Of a stretch of DNA of 64,000 nucleotides, positions 8,492-19,310 are shown piece by piece; within the stretch, counting starts at the first letter, position 1, and the number at the start of each line of letters is the position of its first letter. Source of the stretch: Stenotrophomonas sp. BIGb0135 (GTDB lineage: Bacteria > Pseudomonadota > Gammaproteobacteria > Xanthomonadales > Xanthomonadaceae); NCBI RefSeq assembly GCF_024810105.1, contig NZ_JANUDX010000007.1:124001-188000 (forward strand). The letters run 5' to 3'. The position numbers were made by a program, and so were the translations under genes. The notes below the pieces were generated by a model. The model had not been told where the DNA came from, ran no database searches, and saw only the letters and a program-made list of their open reading frames with translations.

Positions 8492-9334
8492 TCAGTGAAG
8501 GCCCAGGAACACCAGCGCAGCCAATGCGATGGCATTGTTCAGCGCGTGCGCGGCGATCGGGGCCCACAGGGTGCCGGTCCGCTGGTACAACCAGGCGAAG
8601 GCCGCGCCCATGCCGCCGTAGACCAGCCACAGCTGCGCGATCTCCCATGGGCCATTGCCGCTGGCACCCGGGACTTCATGGATCAACGCGAACGCCAGGC
8701 TGCTCAGCAGCATGCCCAGGCCGATCCGGCCGGCCTGCCAGAGGCGGCCGAACAGGACGCGGCGGAACAGCAACTCTTCATAGGCCGGTGCGAGCAGGAT
8801 CGCGAACACCGCCAGGAACCACGGGAACTGCGCCAGCGACTGCTCCATGAGCAGCAGGTTGGTCGGGACCGGTTCGATGCCGGCCTGTTTGCTGAGGTAG
8901 GCGATGAGGTTGCTGATGACCACGACGCCGGTGGCGATCAGCAGCGTCCAGCCCCAGGTGGACGGGCGCCGCGCGGCCGCCCACGAGGCACGCCGTTCGG
9001 CCGCATCGGCGCGACGGCGCAGGACATACAACAACAGGGCCGCGCCGCCGGTGGCGAACAGGGCCATCAGGATCTGCGCGAGTGGGCCGGGTTGACCCAG
9101 TTGCTGCGCCAGCGCACCCGCGTCGAGCGTGCCGCCCTGGCGGGTGGCTTCGGCCCCGACCACGGCGCCGCGATACAGGCCCCAGGCCAGCCCACCAAGC
9201 ATGCTCAGGCCGAGCAGCGCCACGATGGCGATGATCAGGTCGAGGAAGAACCCGGCAACCGGCCGGCCGGACGTGCCGCCCGAGGCGGTGGGGGAAACAG
9301 GGGGCGTGCTGGACGCCGGGGACGTAACGGACAT
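8492..9334 (-). CDS. CPBP-family intramembrane metalloprotease
   Basis: 280 residues, with several hydrophobic helices. The ABI/CPBP signature is present: EELLFRR near residue 188 (EExxxR), followed by FALIHE near residue 215 and a later HALNNAIAL (HxxxN/B) segment near the C-terminus. These residues form the membrane-embedded metal site of Rce1-like proteases. The first 25 residues are Ser/Thr/Pro-rich and cytosolic. It lies between gyrB and the M48 gene, as in other Xanthomonadaceae origin regions. Its substrate is unknown; bacterial members have been linked to membrane-protein processing and bacteriocin immunity. Confidence 0.88.
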   Translation of the reverse strand: MSVTSPASSTPPVSPTASGGTSGRPVAGFFLDLIIAIVALLGLSMLGGLAWGLYRGAVVGAEATRQGGTLDAGALAQQLGQPGPLAQILMALFATGGAALLLYVLRRRADAAERRASWAAARRPSTWGWTLLIATGVVVISNLIAYLSKQAGIEPVPTNLLLMEQSLAQFPWFLAVFAILLAPAYEELLFRRVLFGRLWQAGRIGLGMLLSSLAFALIHEVPGASGNGPWEIAQLWLVYGGMGAAFAWLYQRTGTLWAPIAAHALNNAIALAALVFLGLH

Positions 9335-9359
9335 CGGATTCCTGGCATCGAAAGGCGAT

Positions 9360-9392
9360 GGCCGGCCCGGTTGCAGGTCGCAACGGGCCGGC
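9360..9392 (-). terminator. Strong hairpin downstream of gyrB
   Basis: Arms GGCCGGCCC..GTTGC and GCAAC..GGGCCGGCC around a 5-nt loop, about 15 bp after the gyrB stop. The T tract on the leftward strand is weak, so this may be a terminator or a 3'-end stabiliser. Confidence 0.55.
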
Positions 9393-9407
9393 CTTGCCCC
9401 GATTGTG

Positions 9408-11981
<2,574 letters not shown>

Positions 11982-13079
11982 CTATGGCACAGGCAGGACC
12001 TGCCCATGTTCCACGTGGAACCGAGTGACATCGGCAACGCCCTGCAACGCGGCAGGTGGTTCAGTAGCGGTGATGAAGACCTGTGCCGGGCCAGCCTTCA
12101 ACCGCTCCAGCACGCGTGCCTGGTGATTGCGGTCCAGCTCCGAGGCGAGGTCGTCCAGTGCGATGACCGGCCATTCCCCGCGCTGCTCGGCATAGTCTTC
12201 CGCCTGTGCCAGCAGGCAGGTGAGGGCGGTGAGCTTGGCCTGGCCACGCGAAAGCGCATCCCGGCCCGGGATGCTGGCGTAACCCACGCTCCAGTCCGCC
12301 CGGTGCGGTCCGACCGAGGTATACCCGGCCAGGCGGTCGCGCTCCCGCGCCAGCAGCAGCGCATCGGACAGGGACACCTCCTGCTTGCGCCAACCGGGAC
12401 TGAGGGTCAGTGACTGGATGTCCAGATTCGGCGCGAGTACCTGGGCCAACGCGATGGTCCGCGTCTGCAGCCGCTCCAGGTAGTGCTGGCGGCGGGTGGT
12501 CAGCGGCTCACCGGCTTCCGCCAGCTCGTGGTCCCAGGCATCCAGGGCATGCGGATGGCCCCCCTGTTTGAGCAGCGCATTGCGCTGCTTCAGCGCCCGC
12601 GAGTAGCGGCGCCACAAGGCCAGGAAATCTGGTTCCACGTGGAACAAGCCCCAATCGAGGAAGCGCCGACGCGGCTCGCCGCCACCACTCACCAAGGCAT
12701 GGCTGCCCGGCTCGAAGGTCACCACGGCCAAGGCCGCGCAGAGATTCCCAAGCTGGGCGACGTCTTCGCCGTCCAGCCGGCCCTTCCACTCCTGGCCGCT
12801 ATGACGGAGCCCGGCCTTGCGCCGCGTGGAACTCGCCGCGCCTTCGCGTTGTTCATCCCATTCCACGAACACTTCCAGCGCCTCGCGTCCTTGCCGTACC
12901 AGGCCATCCCGCACCCGGCCCCGGAAGCTGCGCCCATAGGCCATGACGTGCAATGCCTCCAGCACGCTGGTCTTGCCAGCCCCGTTGTCGCCGGTGATCA
13001 GGTTGATGCCCGGCTGGGGCGCCATTTCCACGCTGTCGAAACGGCGAACCTGGTGCAGGGACAAGCGACGGATATGCAT
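11982..13079 (-). CDS. recF: DNA replication and repair protein RecF
   Basis: 365 residues from ATG at 13079 (MHIRRLSLHQVRRF). RecF is an SMC-like ATPase that, with RecO and RecR, loads RecA at single-strand gaps. Walker A GDNGAGKTS is at residues 30-38, the ABC signature region DALSRGQAKL is near 265, and Walker B with the D loop VIALDDLASELD is near 305. Two parS-like 16-mers are embedded in the coding sequence (12007-12022 and 12631-12646), which constrains codon choice there. A 930-bp gap and a terminator separate it from dnaN, so it is not simply cotranscribed with dnaN. Confidence 0.96.
   Translation of the reverse strand: MHIRRLSLHQVRRFDSVEMAPQPGINLITGDNGAGKTSVLEALHVMAYGRSFRGRVRDGLVRQGREALEVFVEWDEQREGAASSTRRKAGLRHSGQEWKGRLDGEDVAQLGNLCAALAVVTFEPGSHALVSGGGEPRRRFLDWGLFHVEPDFLALWRRYSRALKQRNALLKQGGHPHALDAWDHELAEAGEPLTTRRQHYLERLQTRTIALAQVLAPNLDIQSLTLSPGWRKQEVSLSDALLLARERDRLAGYTSVGPHRADWSVGYASIPGRDALSRGQAKLTALTCLLAQAEDYAEQRGEWPVIALDDLASELDRNHQARVLERLKAGPAQVFITATEPPAALQGVADVTRFHVEHGQVLPVP
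12007..12022 (+). promoter_or_regulatory. parS-like site 1 (inside recF)
   Basis: TGTTCCACGTGGAACC, matching at 15 of 16 positions the palindromic parS consensus TGTTCCACGTGGAACA known from Pseudomonas. It is a probable ParB-loading site near the origin. Confidence 0.8.
12631..12646 (-). promoter_or_regulatory. parS-like site 2 (inside recF)
   Basis: GGTTCCACGTGGAACA, the exact reverse complement of the 16-mer at 12007-12022, lies within recF codons. Recurrence of the same 16-mer in coding DNA argues for selection for ParB binding. Confidence 0.8.
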
Positions 13080-13147
13080 GCGGTCGATCAAGGCCGCGCG
13101 AGGCGGCAGTCGGGTAGGGGGAATCGATCAGCTTACTGCATTGCACT

Positions 13148-13163
13148 GGTTCCACGTGGACTC
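13148..13163. promoter_or_regulatory. Degenerate parS-like site 3
   Basis: GGTTCCACGTGGACTC keeps the core TTCCACGTGG but one outer half is altered. It lies just upstream of the recF start. Confidence 0.5.
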
Positions 13164-13251
13164 GATACCGCCATGCCGGAAGCGACGCTACCGCACTGGA
13201 TCTGCGGACGGCCACCTTCCGGTGCTGCCGGTCACCCCATTTCGACCCGTG

Positions 13252-13309
13252 AATTCCTTGAAATCTGTACAGCGGGCAGGGCTGGAGCCGTGCAGATTTC
13301 AAGAAATTC
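13252..13309. repeat. Inverted-repeat module A
   Basis: Arms at 13252-13271 (GAATTCCTTGAAATCTGTAC) and 13290-13309 (GTGCAGATTTCAAGAAATTC) match at 18 of 20 positions as an inverted repeat. The 11-bp cores CTTGAAATCTG (13257-13267) and CAGATTTCAAG (13293-13303) are 36 bp apart centre to centre. Confidence 0.8.
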
Positions 13310-13359
13310 CCGCCACTCTCAATGGCCGAGCGGACCCGCGTTGCGGATGGCCGCGTGCT

Positions 13360-13412
13360 TTCCTTGAAATCTGCATGCCCTGGCAAGCCACTCGTATTCA
13401 GATCTCAAGCCA
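13360..13412. repeat. Inverted-repeat module B
   Basis: CTTGAAATCTG at 13363-13373 and CAGATCTCAAG at 13399-13409 repeat the arms of module A, again 36 bp centre to centre but with a different spacer sequence. The module lies 106 bp to the right of module A. Confidence 0.75.
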
Positions 13413-13431
13413 CGAGCGGGCGTGGAAGTGA

Positions 13432-13523
13432 CTGTCCACACAGGGCATGTATGACGTATGCACAACCCATGTACGACCTGTGGATAAAAACAGCCCCTCG
13501 CACACGCCTGAAAGATATCCACA
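13432..13523. promoter_or_regulatory. DnaA-box cluster beside an AT-rich tract
   Basis: TGTGGATAA at 13479-13487 is a perfect DnaA box, ATATCCACA at 13515-13523 has one mismatch and CTGTCCACA at 13432-13440 has two. The adjoining stretch 13561-13671 is AT-rich (for example TTTAGATTTATATACAG) and could be an unwinding element. This is one of three candidate DnaA-binding regions in the window. Confidence 0.6.
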
Positions 13524-13660
13524 GGCTAACCCCCAGCCCCAGGGCCTGTTTTACAGGGGGTTTCGAGGTCAAATAACCCTTTATATTCAACGAGATAAGG
13601 TACTTTTCAACCAAATCTGGCCCTACCACCACCACCTAGCTTTAGATTTATATACAGTTT

Positions 13661-13909
13661 TTAAAGCATAGAGCTGTGATCCAGCGGGCAACGAAGGCAC
13701 TCGAAGACGTGGTCCCCGACGAACCAACCGGCGGCGAAGAAATCCAGACACACGATGGCTCGATAGCGTGCAGCCGCGTCGATCTGGAAGGCGATGGCCG
13801 GTGTACTGGACAGACTTCAGAAACGCACATCCATGCGGGTACCGGCGACGAAGCATCGGAACTCGCGAACGAACCCATCTGCGGGATACGCACCGAGTTT
13901 TCCCGACAT
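13661..13909 (-). pseudogene. Possible decayed small gene, one in-frame stop
   Basis: Read leftward from ATG at 13909, one frame gives a 30-residue peptide (MSGKLGAYPADGFVREFRCF onward, ending MDVRF), a TGA at 13817-13819, then about 51 residues without a start (including IAFQIDAAARYRAIVCLDFF and GDHVFECLRCPLDHSSML) ending in TAA at 13661-13663. The frame has a protein-like composition, a pair of Cys spaced ECLRC, and mostly G or C at third codon positions in a locally AT-richer region. I do not recognise a family. It could be a decayed gene or chance. Confidence 0.3.
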
Positions 13910-13924
13910 GCTCCACGTGGAACA
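13909..13924 (+). promoter_or_regulatory. parS-like site 4
   Basis: TGCTCCACGTGGAACA, one mismatch from the palindromic consensus TGTTCCACGTGGAACA, between recF and dnaN. Confidence 0.7.
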
Positions 13925-13940
13925 CCGCAGATCACCAGGC

Positions 13941-13972
13941 AAAAAGAAACCCGGCGCAGGACCGGGTTTCTT
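13941..13972 (-). terminator. Intrinsic terminator of dnaN
   Basis: Read leftward: stem GAAACCCGG/CCGGGTTTC with a 7-nt loop followed by TTTCTTTTT. It sits about 40 bp after the dnaN stop and separates dnaN from recF transcription. Confidence 0.85.
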
Positions 13973-13980
13973 CAGACGTC

Positions 13981-13996
13981 GGTTCCACGTGGAACC
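13981..13996. promoter_or_regulatory. parS-like site 5
   Basis: GGTTCCACGTGGAACC is a perfect 16-bp palindrome with the parS core, 12 bp from the dnaN stop codon. Confidence 0.8.
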
Positions 13997-14008
13997 AAGT
14001 CTTTCAGG

Positions 14009-15109
14009 TCACAGACGCAGCGGCATCACCACGTGACGCGACTTCTCGCTGCTGGCCTCGCGAACCAGGGCGGACGAGTTCGAATCGCGCAGTTGGATGA
14101 CCACGTGCTCATCGCGCAGGGCAGACAGCGCATCCAGCAGGTAGTTCACGTTGAAGCCGATGGCCAGGTCGCTGACCGTGGTGTCGGCCTCGATCTCTTC
14201 CTGGGCTTCTTCCTGCTCCGGGTTGTGCGCGCTGATCTTGAGGTTGCCCGGCGAAACTTCCACGCGGATGCCGCGGTACTTCTCGTTGGACAGGATCGCG
14301 GCGCGCTGCAGCGAGGCACGCAGGGCTTCGCGGTCCACCTTCACTTCGCGATCGGCACCGATCGGGATGACGGCTTCGTAATCCGGGAAGCGACCATCGA
14401 TCAGCTTGGAGGTGAAAGTCACATCGTCGCGCTTGACCCGCACGTGGCTGCGACCGACTTCCAGCTCGATCTCACGATCGCCGCTTTCCAGCAGGCGCTG
14501 CAGTTCGGTCACGCCCTTGCGCGGCACGATGATCTGACGCTTGGCGCCGCTGGCCTTTTCCAGCTCGGTCTCGCACAGCGCCAGGCGGTGGCCGTCGGTT
14601 GCGACGGTGCGCAGGGCATCGCCACGCAGGTCGAACAGCAGGCCGTTGAGGTAGTAGCGCACGTCCTGCTGGGCCATCGCGAACGCGGTGCGTTCGATCA
14701 GTTCCTTCAGGGTGGCTTCGCCGATGGCGACACGCTCGGTGGCTTCCACTTCGTCCACCGACGGGAAGTCGTTGGCCGGCAGGGTTGCCAGGGTGAAGCG
14801 GCTACGGCCGGCCTGCACGGTGATCTTGTCACCGGTCTGCGAGACGGTGATCCGGCTGCCATCGGGCAGGGCGCGGATGATCTCGAACAGCTTGCGGGCG
14901 GGGATGGTGGTCTCGCCGTCCTGGGCATCTTCCACCGCGATCCGCGACACCATTTCCACTTCCAGGTCCGTACCGGTCAGCGACAGCTGCCCGTTCTGCA
15001 CCTGGACCAGGAAATTAGCCAGAACCGGCAGGGTCTGGCGGCGTTCGACCACGTTGACGACTTGTGCCAACGGCTTGAGAAAGGCTTCGCGCTGCAGTGT
15101 GAAACGCAT
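14009..15109 (-). CDS. dnaN: DNA polymerase III sliding clamp (beta subunit)
   Basis: 366 residues, the standard length of the bacterial beta clamp, which encircles DNA as a dimer and tethers polymerase III. The three-domain repeat is recognisable: N-terminal MRFTLQREAFLKPLAQVVNV, the central QQDVRYYLNGLLF and TDGHRLALCE segments near residues 155-180, and the C-terminal SSALVREASSEKSRHVVMPL followed by RL, which closes the protein-binding pocket region. It lies downstream of dnaA across a 276-bp gap carrying two perfect DnaA boxes, so dnaN may respond to DnaA. Confidence 0.98.
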   Translation of the reverse strand: MRFTLQREAFLKPLAQVVNVVERRQTLPVLANFLVQVQNGQLSLTGTDLEVEMVSRIAVEDAQDGETTIPARKLFEIIRALPDGSRITVSQTGDKITVQAGRSRFTLATLPANDFPSVDEVEATERVAIGEATLKELIERTAFAMAQQDVRYYLNGLLFDLRGDALRTVATDGHRLALCETELEKASGAKRQIIVPRKGVTELQRLLESGDREIELEVGRSHVRVKRDDVTFTSKLIDGRFPDYEAVIPIGADREVKVDREALRASLQRAAILSNEKYRGIRVEVSPGNLKISAHNPEQEEAQEEIEADTTVSDLAIGFNVNYLLDALSALRDEHVVIQLRDSNSSALVREASSEKSRHVVMPLRL

Positions 15110-15128
15110 GTGGTTCCGTGCCCCTATG

Positions 15129-15317
15129 CTTTAAAAAAATGTGGAATAAATCAAAAGCTTGGTGGTGCTGGTAGCGCCAGAATCGCGGGAAAACACAGCT
15201 AAGTCTTTGTAAACAAACAGGTTTCAGACCTCGAAACCCTCTGCATTACTAGCCCCAAGGGGGAGGGCAAACCTGTGGATAAATCTGCGTTCGAATCGAA
15301 CAGCGTTTTTATCCACA
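15129..15317. promoter_or_regulatory. dnaA-dnaN gap: two perfect DnaA boxes and an AT-rich stretch
   Basis: TGTGGATAA at 15274-15282 and TTATCCACA at 15309-15317 are perfect DnaA boxes in opposite orientation, about 27 bp apart. An AT-rich run lies at 15129-15160 beside the dnaN start. This gap is a second candidate for oriC or for DnaA control of dnaN. Confidence 0.7.
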
Positions 15318-15385
15318 CCCTGTCCCCTGCTTGCTACCGGATTCTGCACCGTTTTATGCGATGACGCCTTAGCGGCGTACATGCA

Positions 15386-16720
15386 TCATTCGCTCAACTT
15401 CCGGATCAGCTTGTCCCAGTCTTCCCGCAACTTGCCGTCCGCTTCCATCAACGTCCGGATCTGCCGGCAGGCGTGCAGCACCGTGGTGTGGTCCCGGCCG
15501 GCAAAGGCGTCGCCGATTTCCGGCAGGCTGTGCTCGGTCAGTTCCTTGGTCAGCGCCATGGCGACCTGGCGCGGACGGGCCAACGACCGGGTCCGGCGCT
15601 TGGACAACAGATCCTTGATCTGCAGCCCGTAGTAGTCGGCCACGGTTTTCTGGATGTTGGGAATGCTGATCGCCTGCTGCTGGGCGCGCAGCAGGTCGCG
15701 CAGGGTTTCCTGCGCAAAATCAGTGGTGATCGCACGGCCGGTGAAGTTGGCGCGTGCGGCCAGGGTATTCAGCGCACCCTCGAGGTCGCGGACATTGGAG
15801 CGCATTTTCTTGGCAATCAGAAACGCCACATCGTCGGGGATCTCGGTGCCACGCTCGCGCGCCTTGGCCAGGACGATCGCTGCGCGGGTCTCGAAGTCCG
15901 GCGGCTCGATGGCCACCGACAGGCCCCAGGCCAGGCGCGACTTCAGCCGTGCTTCCAGGCCTTCGACTTCGCGCGGGTACCGGTCGCAGGTCAGGATGAT
16001 CTGCTGCTTGCCGTCGAACAGGGCATTGAACGTATGGAAGAATTCTTCCTGGGTACGGTCCTTGCCGGCGAAGAACTGGATGTCATCGATCAGCAGCGCG
16101 TCCACCTGCTGGAACTGGCGCTTGAACTGATCCATGGTTTTTTCCTGCAACGCACGGATCATCGCGCTGAAGAACTGTTCCGAGCGCAGGTACAGCACCT
16201 TGGCGCCCGGGTTGGCCTGGCGCATCGCATTGCCGGCCGCGAACATCAGGTGGGTCTTGCCCAGGCCGGTGCCGCCGTACAGCAGCAACGGGTTGTGCGC
16301 CCGGTCGCCCGGTTTCTGCGCCGCCTGGAACGCCGCGGCCAGGCCCAGCTGGTTGCTGCGGCCTTCCACGAAGTTGGCGAAGGTGTAGTGCGAATCGAGG
16401 TTGCCGGCGAACGGCACCAGCGGCTCGGCCGCCACCACCGGCGCAGCAACGCCCGGATTCGGCGCAATCTGCGCCTCGACGGCCCGCGGACGCGAGCCGA
16501 TTTCAAGAAAAACGTCGCCGAAGCCGGCGAAGTGCGCCAGCAGTTCCTTGATGCGCGGCAGGTACAGCTCGCGCACCTGGTCGACGATGAAGGCATTCGG
16601 CGCATAAAGCACCAGGCTGTCCACGCGCAGATCGGCCTGCAGCGGCTTCAACCAGGTGTGAACATCCTCGGGCGGGAACTCCGCTTCAAGGCGTTCGAGA
16701 CAACGGGACCAGGCATCCAT
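15386..16720 (-). CDS. dnaA: Chromosomal replication initiator DnaA
   Basis: 444 residues from ATG at 16720 ([20 protein letters not shown]); a TTG two codons upstream at 16726 is a poorer start. Domain I ends near residue 80, a short linker follows, then the AAA+ domain with Walker [10 protein letters not shown] at 149-157 and Walker B LLIDDIQF near 209-216. The C-terminal DNA-binding domain carries the signature [15 protein letters not shown] near residue 410. The protein opens oriC and loads DnaB. DnaA-box-like sequences occur on both sides of the gene, suggesting autoregulation. Confidence 0.98.
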   Translation of the reverse strand: MDAWSRCLERLEAEFPPEDVHTWLKPLQADLRVDSLVLYAPNAFIVDQVRELYLPRIKELLAHFAGFGDVFLEIGSRPRAVEAQIAPNPGVAAPVVAAEPLVPFAGNLDSHYTFANFVEGRSNQLGLAAAFQAAQKPGDRAHNPLLLYGGTGLGKTHLMFAAGNAMRQANPGAKVLYLRSEQFFSAMIRALQEKTMDQFKRQFQQVDALLIDDIQFFAGKDRTQEEFFHTFNALFDGKQQIILTCDRYPREVEGLEARLKSRLAWGLSVAIEPPDFETRAAIVLAKARERGTEIPDDVAFLIAKKMRSNVRDLEGALNTLAARANFTGRAITTDFAQETLRDLLRAQQQAISIPNIQKTVADYYGLQIKDLLSKRRTRSLARPRQVAMALTKELTEHSLPEIGDAFAGRDHTTVLHACRQIRTLMEADGKLREDWDKLIRKLSE

Positions 16721-16844
16721 CGGCAATAATCGTCTGGGGCCAGTGCGCAGGCGTCAAAAACCGCCGCACCGCAGGCCGGAAGGGGGAAGAATGGATGGCG
16801 CAGACTACCACCGACGAGAGGGGCCGGGAATGGTTGTCCCGAAG

Positions 16845-16865
16845 TTATTCACAAAATGATCCACA
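16845..16865. promoter_or_regulatory. DnaA-box-like pair between dnaA and rpmH
   Basis: TTATTCACA (16845-16853) and TGATCCACA (16857-16865) each differ by one base from TTATCCACA and are 3 bp apart. They lie in the divergent dnaA/rpmH control region and could mediate dnaA autoregulation or form part of oriC. Confidence 0.5.
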
Positions 16866-16905
16866 GCTATTGCACAGCCCGATGAATTCCCGTAGTGCCA
16901 AGCAC

Positions 16906-16935
16906 TTGACGGCACCTCGGGAGGGTCTATAGAAT
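16906..16935 (+). promoter_or_regulatory. Sigma-70 promoter of rpmH
   Basis: -35 TTGACG at 16906-16911 and -10 TATAGA at 16928-16933 with a 16-bp spacer, or TAGAAT at 16930-16935 with an 18-bp spacer. It lies about 40 bp before the rpmH start. Confidence 0.75.
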
Positions 16936-16972
16936 TTCCGGTTCTTTCCGTCCCCTTCATATAGAGGCCCGC

Positions 16973-17113
16973 ATGGCCACCAAGCGCACTTTCCAACCCA
17001 GCAACCTCAAGCGTAAGCGCGACCATGGCTTCCGTGCCCGTATGAAGACCGCTGACGGCCGCAAGATCCTGTCGCGTCGCCGCGCCAAGGGCCGTAAAGT
17101 CCTGAGCGCTTGA
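16973..17113 (+). CDS. rpmH: 50S ribosomal protein L34
   Basis: 46 residues, a small basic ribosomal protein of the large subunit. The sequence [20 protein letters not shown] followed by [20 protein letters not shown] is diagnostic. It is the first gene of the rightward unit rpmH-rnpA-yidC, with a strong promoter and the start placed after an AGAGG ribosome binding site. Confidence 0.98.
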   Translation: MATKRTFQPSNLKRKRDHGFRARMKTADGRKILSRRRAKGRKVLSA

Positions 17114-17118
17114 TTGCA

Positions 17119-17610
17119 ATGCCGCTTCCTGCGGCAGACGCAATCCTGACTGTGAGCAGTTCCGACCCGCGCAAGCGATTTCCTCGCTCTGCGCGGGTTC
17201 GTACGCGTGCCGAATATACAACGGTCTTCAACGGCGCCCGCCGTGTGTCCGATCCGCTGATGACCCTGCACTGGCTGAAGAGCGATACGCCAGCCAGGTT
17301 GGGTCTTGCGGTGTCGCGCAAAGTCGATCCCCGAGCCGTGGGTCGCAACCGAGTGAAGCGTGTGCTGCGCGATGCCACACGCCACCTACGGCCGTGGATG
17401 AGTGCCGGCGATTTTGTCGTCGTGGCCCGTAGCGCAGCCCGTACCGCCAGCAATGTCGAGATCCGCCAGGCCTTCGAACGCCTGCTGCGCCGCCTTGGCG
17501 CATTGCCCATGCCGGGCGCGGACGGCACAATGCCGCCGCCCCTGGGCGTTGCATCCCTTTCCCAGTCCGAGCCGGCATCACCTGCCGGCCCCGTCGAGCC
17601 TGCCCGCTGA
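17119..17610 (+). CDS. rnpA: Ribonuclease P protein component
   Basis: 163 residues from ATG at 17119; a GTG at 17152 and a TTG at 17110 are alternative starts. RnpA binds the RNase P RNA and helps mature tRNA 5' ends. The core is recognisable: [20 protein letters not shown], then [20 protein letters not shown], the RNR motif, near residue 65. Compared with about 119 residues in E. coli it carries an extra C-terminal Pro/Ala/Ser-rich tail of roughly 30 residues. Its stop overlaps the yidC start (ATGA), so the two are translationally coupled; the yidD gene often found between them is absent. Confidence 0.93.
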   Translation: MPLPAADAILTVSSSDPRKRFPRSARVRTRAEYTTVFNGARRVSDPLMTLHWLKSDTPARLGLAVSRKVDPRAVGRNRVKRVLRDATRHLRPWMSAGDFVVVARSAARTASNVEIRQAFERLLRRLGALPMPGADGTMPPPLGVASLSQSEPASPAGPVEPAR

Positions 17611-19310
17611 TGAACCAGACCCGCGTTTTCCTGATTTTTGCCTGGCTGATGGTGGCCGTGTTGCTGTGGATGGAGTGGGGCCGCGACAAGGCCGCACCGA
17701 CCCCGCCGCCGGTTGCCGCGCAGACCCAGGCAACCGTGCCGGGCGCGGCGGGCGCGATCCCGGGCGCGACCGTGCCGCAGGCCCCGGGCAGCACGCCGGC
17801 GACCCAGCCGGCCGCCCAGGACCAGGCCGGTGCCGCCCGTGTGACCGTCACCACCGACGTGCTGCGCCTGGTGCTGGATGGCGGCACGGTGCTGGATGCC
17901 GAGCTGCTGCAGTTCCCGCAGACCAAGGACGACGGCAGCCCGCCGGTGCGCCTGCTCACTGAAGAGGCCACCCACCCGTATCGCGCGGTGAGCGGCTGGA
18001 CCAGCCAGGACAAGAGCATGCCGGTGCCGGAAGCCAATGGCTTCACGCTGGTGGGCGACAGCCGCGACTTCGTGCTCGCCAAGGGCCAGAAGGAACTGCA
18101 GATCCCGTTCGTGTGGAATGGCCCGAACGGCATCAGCATCCGTCGCACCTATACGCTGGGTCGCAACGAATACGCGATCAAGGTGAAGGATGAGGTCATC
18201 AACGGCAGCACCGCGCCGTGGAACGGCTATGTGTTCCGCACCCTCGACCGCACCCCGACCATCCTGTCGCGCAGCATGACCAACCCGGACTCGTTCAGCT
18301 TCAACGGCGCGACCTGGTTCAGCCCGCAGGACGGCTACGAGCGTCGTGCGTTCAAGGATTACCTGGACGACGGCAACCTCAACCGCACCATCACCGGCGG
18401 CTGGCTGGCGATGCTGCAGCACCACTTCTTCACCGCGTGGATCCCGCAGGCCGACCAGGCCGCGAACTACGCGCTGTCCCAGCATGACGGTCGCGACCAG
18501 ATCCAGGCCACCGGCCCGGCCTTCACCGTCGCGCCGGGCCAGCAGGCCAGCACCGAGGCCCGCCTGTGGGTGGGCCCGAAGCTGGTCAACCTGATTGCCA
18601 AGGAAGACGTGAAGGGCCTGGACCGCGTGGTCGACTACAGCCGCTTCTCGCTGATGGCGGTGATCGGCCAGGGCCTGTTCTGGGTGTTGAACCAGGTCCA
18701 CAAGGTGGTCAACAACTGGGGCTGGGCGATCGTCGGCCTGGTGGTGCTGCTGAAGCTGGTGCTGTATCCGCTGTCGGCGGTGCAGTACAAGAGCGGCGCC
18801 AAGATGCGTCGCTTCCAGCCGCGCATCGCGCAGTTGAAGGAACGCTACGGCGATGACCGCCAGAAGTTCCAGACCGCGATGATGGAGCTGTACAAGAAGG
18901 AAAAGATCAATCCAATGGGCGGCTGCCTGCCGATCCTCATCCAGATGCCGATCTTCTTCGCGCTGTACTGGGTGCTGGTGGAGTCGGTGGAACTGCGCCA
19001 AGCGCCGTGGCTGGGCTGGATCCAGGACCTGACCGCGCGTGACCCGTACTTCATCCTGCCGGTGATCAACGTGGCGGTGATGTGGGCCACGCAGAAGCTG
19101 ACCCCGGCCCCGGGCATGGACCCGATGCAGGCCAAGATGATGCAGATGATGCCGCTGGTGTTCGGCGTCATGATGGCCTTCATGCCGTCCGGCCTGGTGC
19201 TGTACTGGGTGGTCAACGGTGGCCTGGGCCTGCTGCAGCAGTGGTGGATGACCAAGCGCCACGGCAGCGACCCGGTGCCGGCCACCACCGCCCCCATCAA
19301 AAAGAAGTAG
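17610..19310 (+). CDS. yidC: Membrane protein insertase YidC
   Basis: 566 residues, Oxa1/YidC family. It inserts and folds inner-membrane proteins alone or with SecYEG. The N-terminal membrane anchor (residues about 5-20, [18 protein letters not shown]) is followed by an Ala/Pro-rich linker, the periplasmic beta-sandwich domain (about 75-340) and the conserved five-helix core with [20 protein letters not shown] near 370 and [20 protein letters not shown] near 435. The hydrophilic-groove arginine appears to lie in the first core helix region. The stop codon is the first three bases of a four-copy palindromic repeat. Confidence 0.97.
   Translation: MNQTRVFLIFAWLMVAVLLWMEWGRDKAAPTPPPVAAQTQATVPGAAGAIPGATVPQAPGSTPATQPAAQDQAGAARVTVTTDVLRLVLDGGTVLDAELLQFPQTKDDGSPPVRLLTEEATHPYRAVSGWTSQDKSMPVPEANGFTLVGDSRDFVLAKGQKELQIPFVWNGPNGISIRRTYTLGRNEYAIKVKDEVINGSTAPWNGYVFRTLDRTPTILSRSMTNPDSFSFNGATWFSPQDGYERRAFKDYLDDGNLNRTITGGWLAMLQHHFFTAWIPQADQAANYALSQHDGRDQIQATGPAFTVAPGQQASTEARLWVGPKLVNLIAKEDVKGLDRVVDYSRFSLMAVIGQGLFWVLNQVHKVVNNWGWAIVGLVVLLKLVLYPLSAVQYKSGAKMRRFQPRIAQLKERYGDDRQKFQTAMMELYKKEKINPMGGCLPILIQMPIFFALYWVLVESVELRQAPWLGWIQDLTARDPYFILPVINVAVMWATQKLTPAPGMDPMQAKMMQMMPLVFGVMMAFMPSGLVLYWVVNGGLGLLQQWWMTKRHGSDPVPATTAPIKKK

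Larger units (their letters stand above)
13080..14008. other. 929-bp recF-dnaN gap: possible origin and centromere-like region
   Basis: No intact gene is supported. Reading left to right it holds a degenerate parS (13148), two inverted-repeat modules (13252-13412), DnaA-box-like sequences (13432-13523), an AT-rich tract (13561-13671), a possible decayed reading frame on the minus strand (13661-13909), two parS-like sites (13909, 13981) and the dnaN terminator (13941-13972). It is clearly less GC-rich than its neighbours around 13.5-13.7 kb. Confidence 0.7.

Noticed and set aside
13817..13819. TGA in the decayed frame as selenocysteine codon
   Set aside because: No selenocysteine insertion hairpin was seen right after it and the family is unknown. 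Decay or chance is simpler.
16721..16726. TTG start for dnaA two codons upstream
   Set aside because: The ATG at 16720 gives the conserved DnaA N-terminus; the TTG adds only two non-conserved residues.
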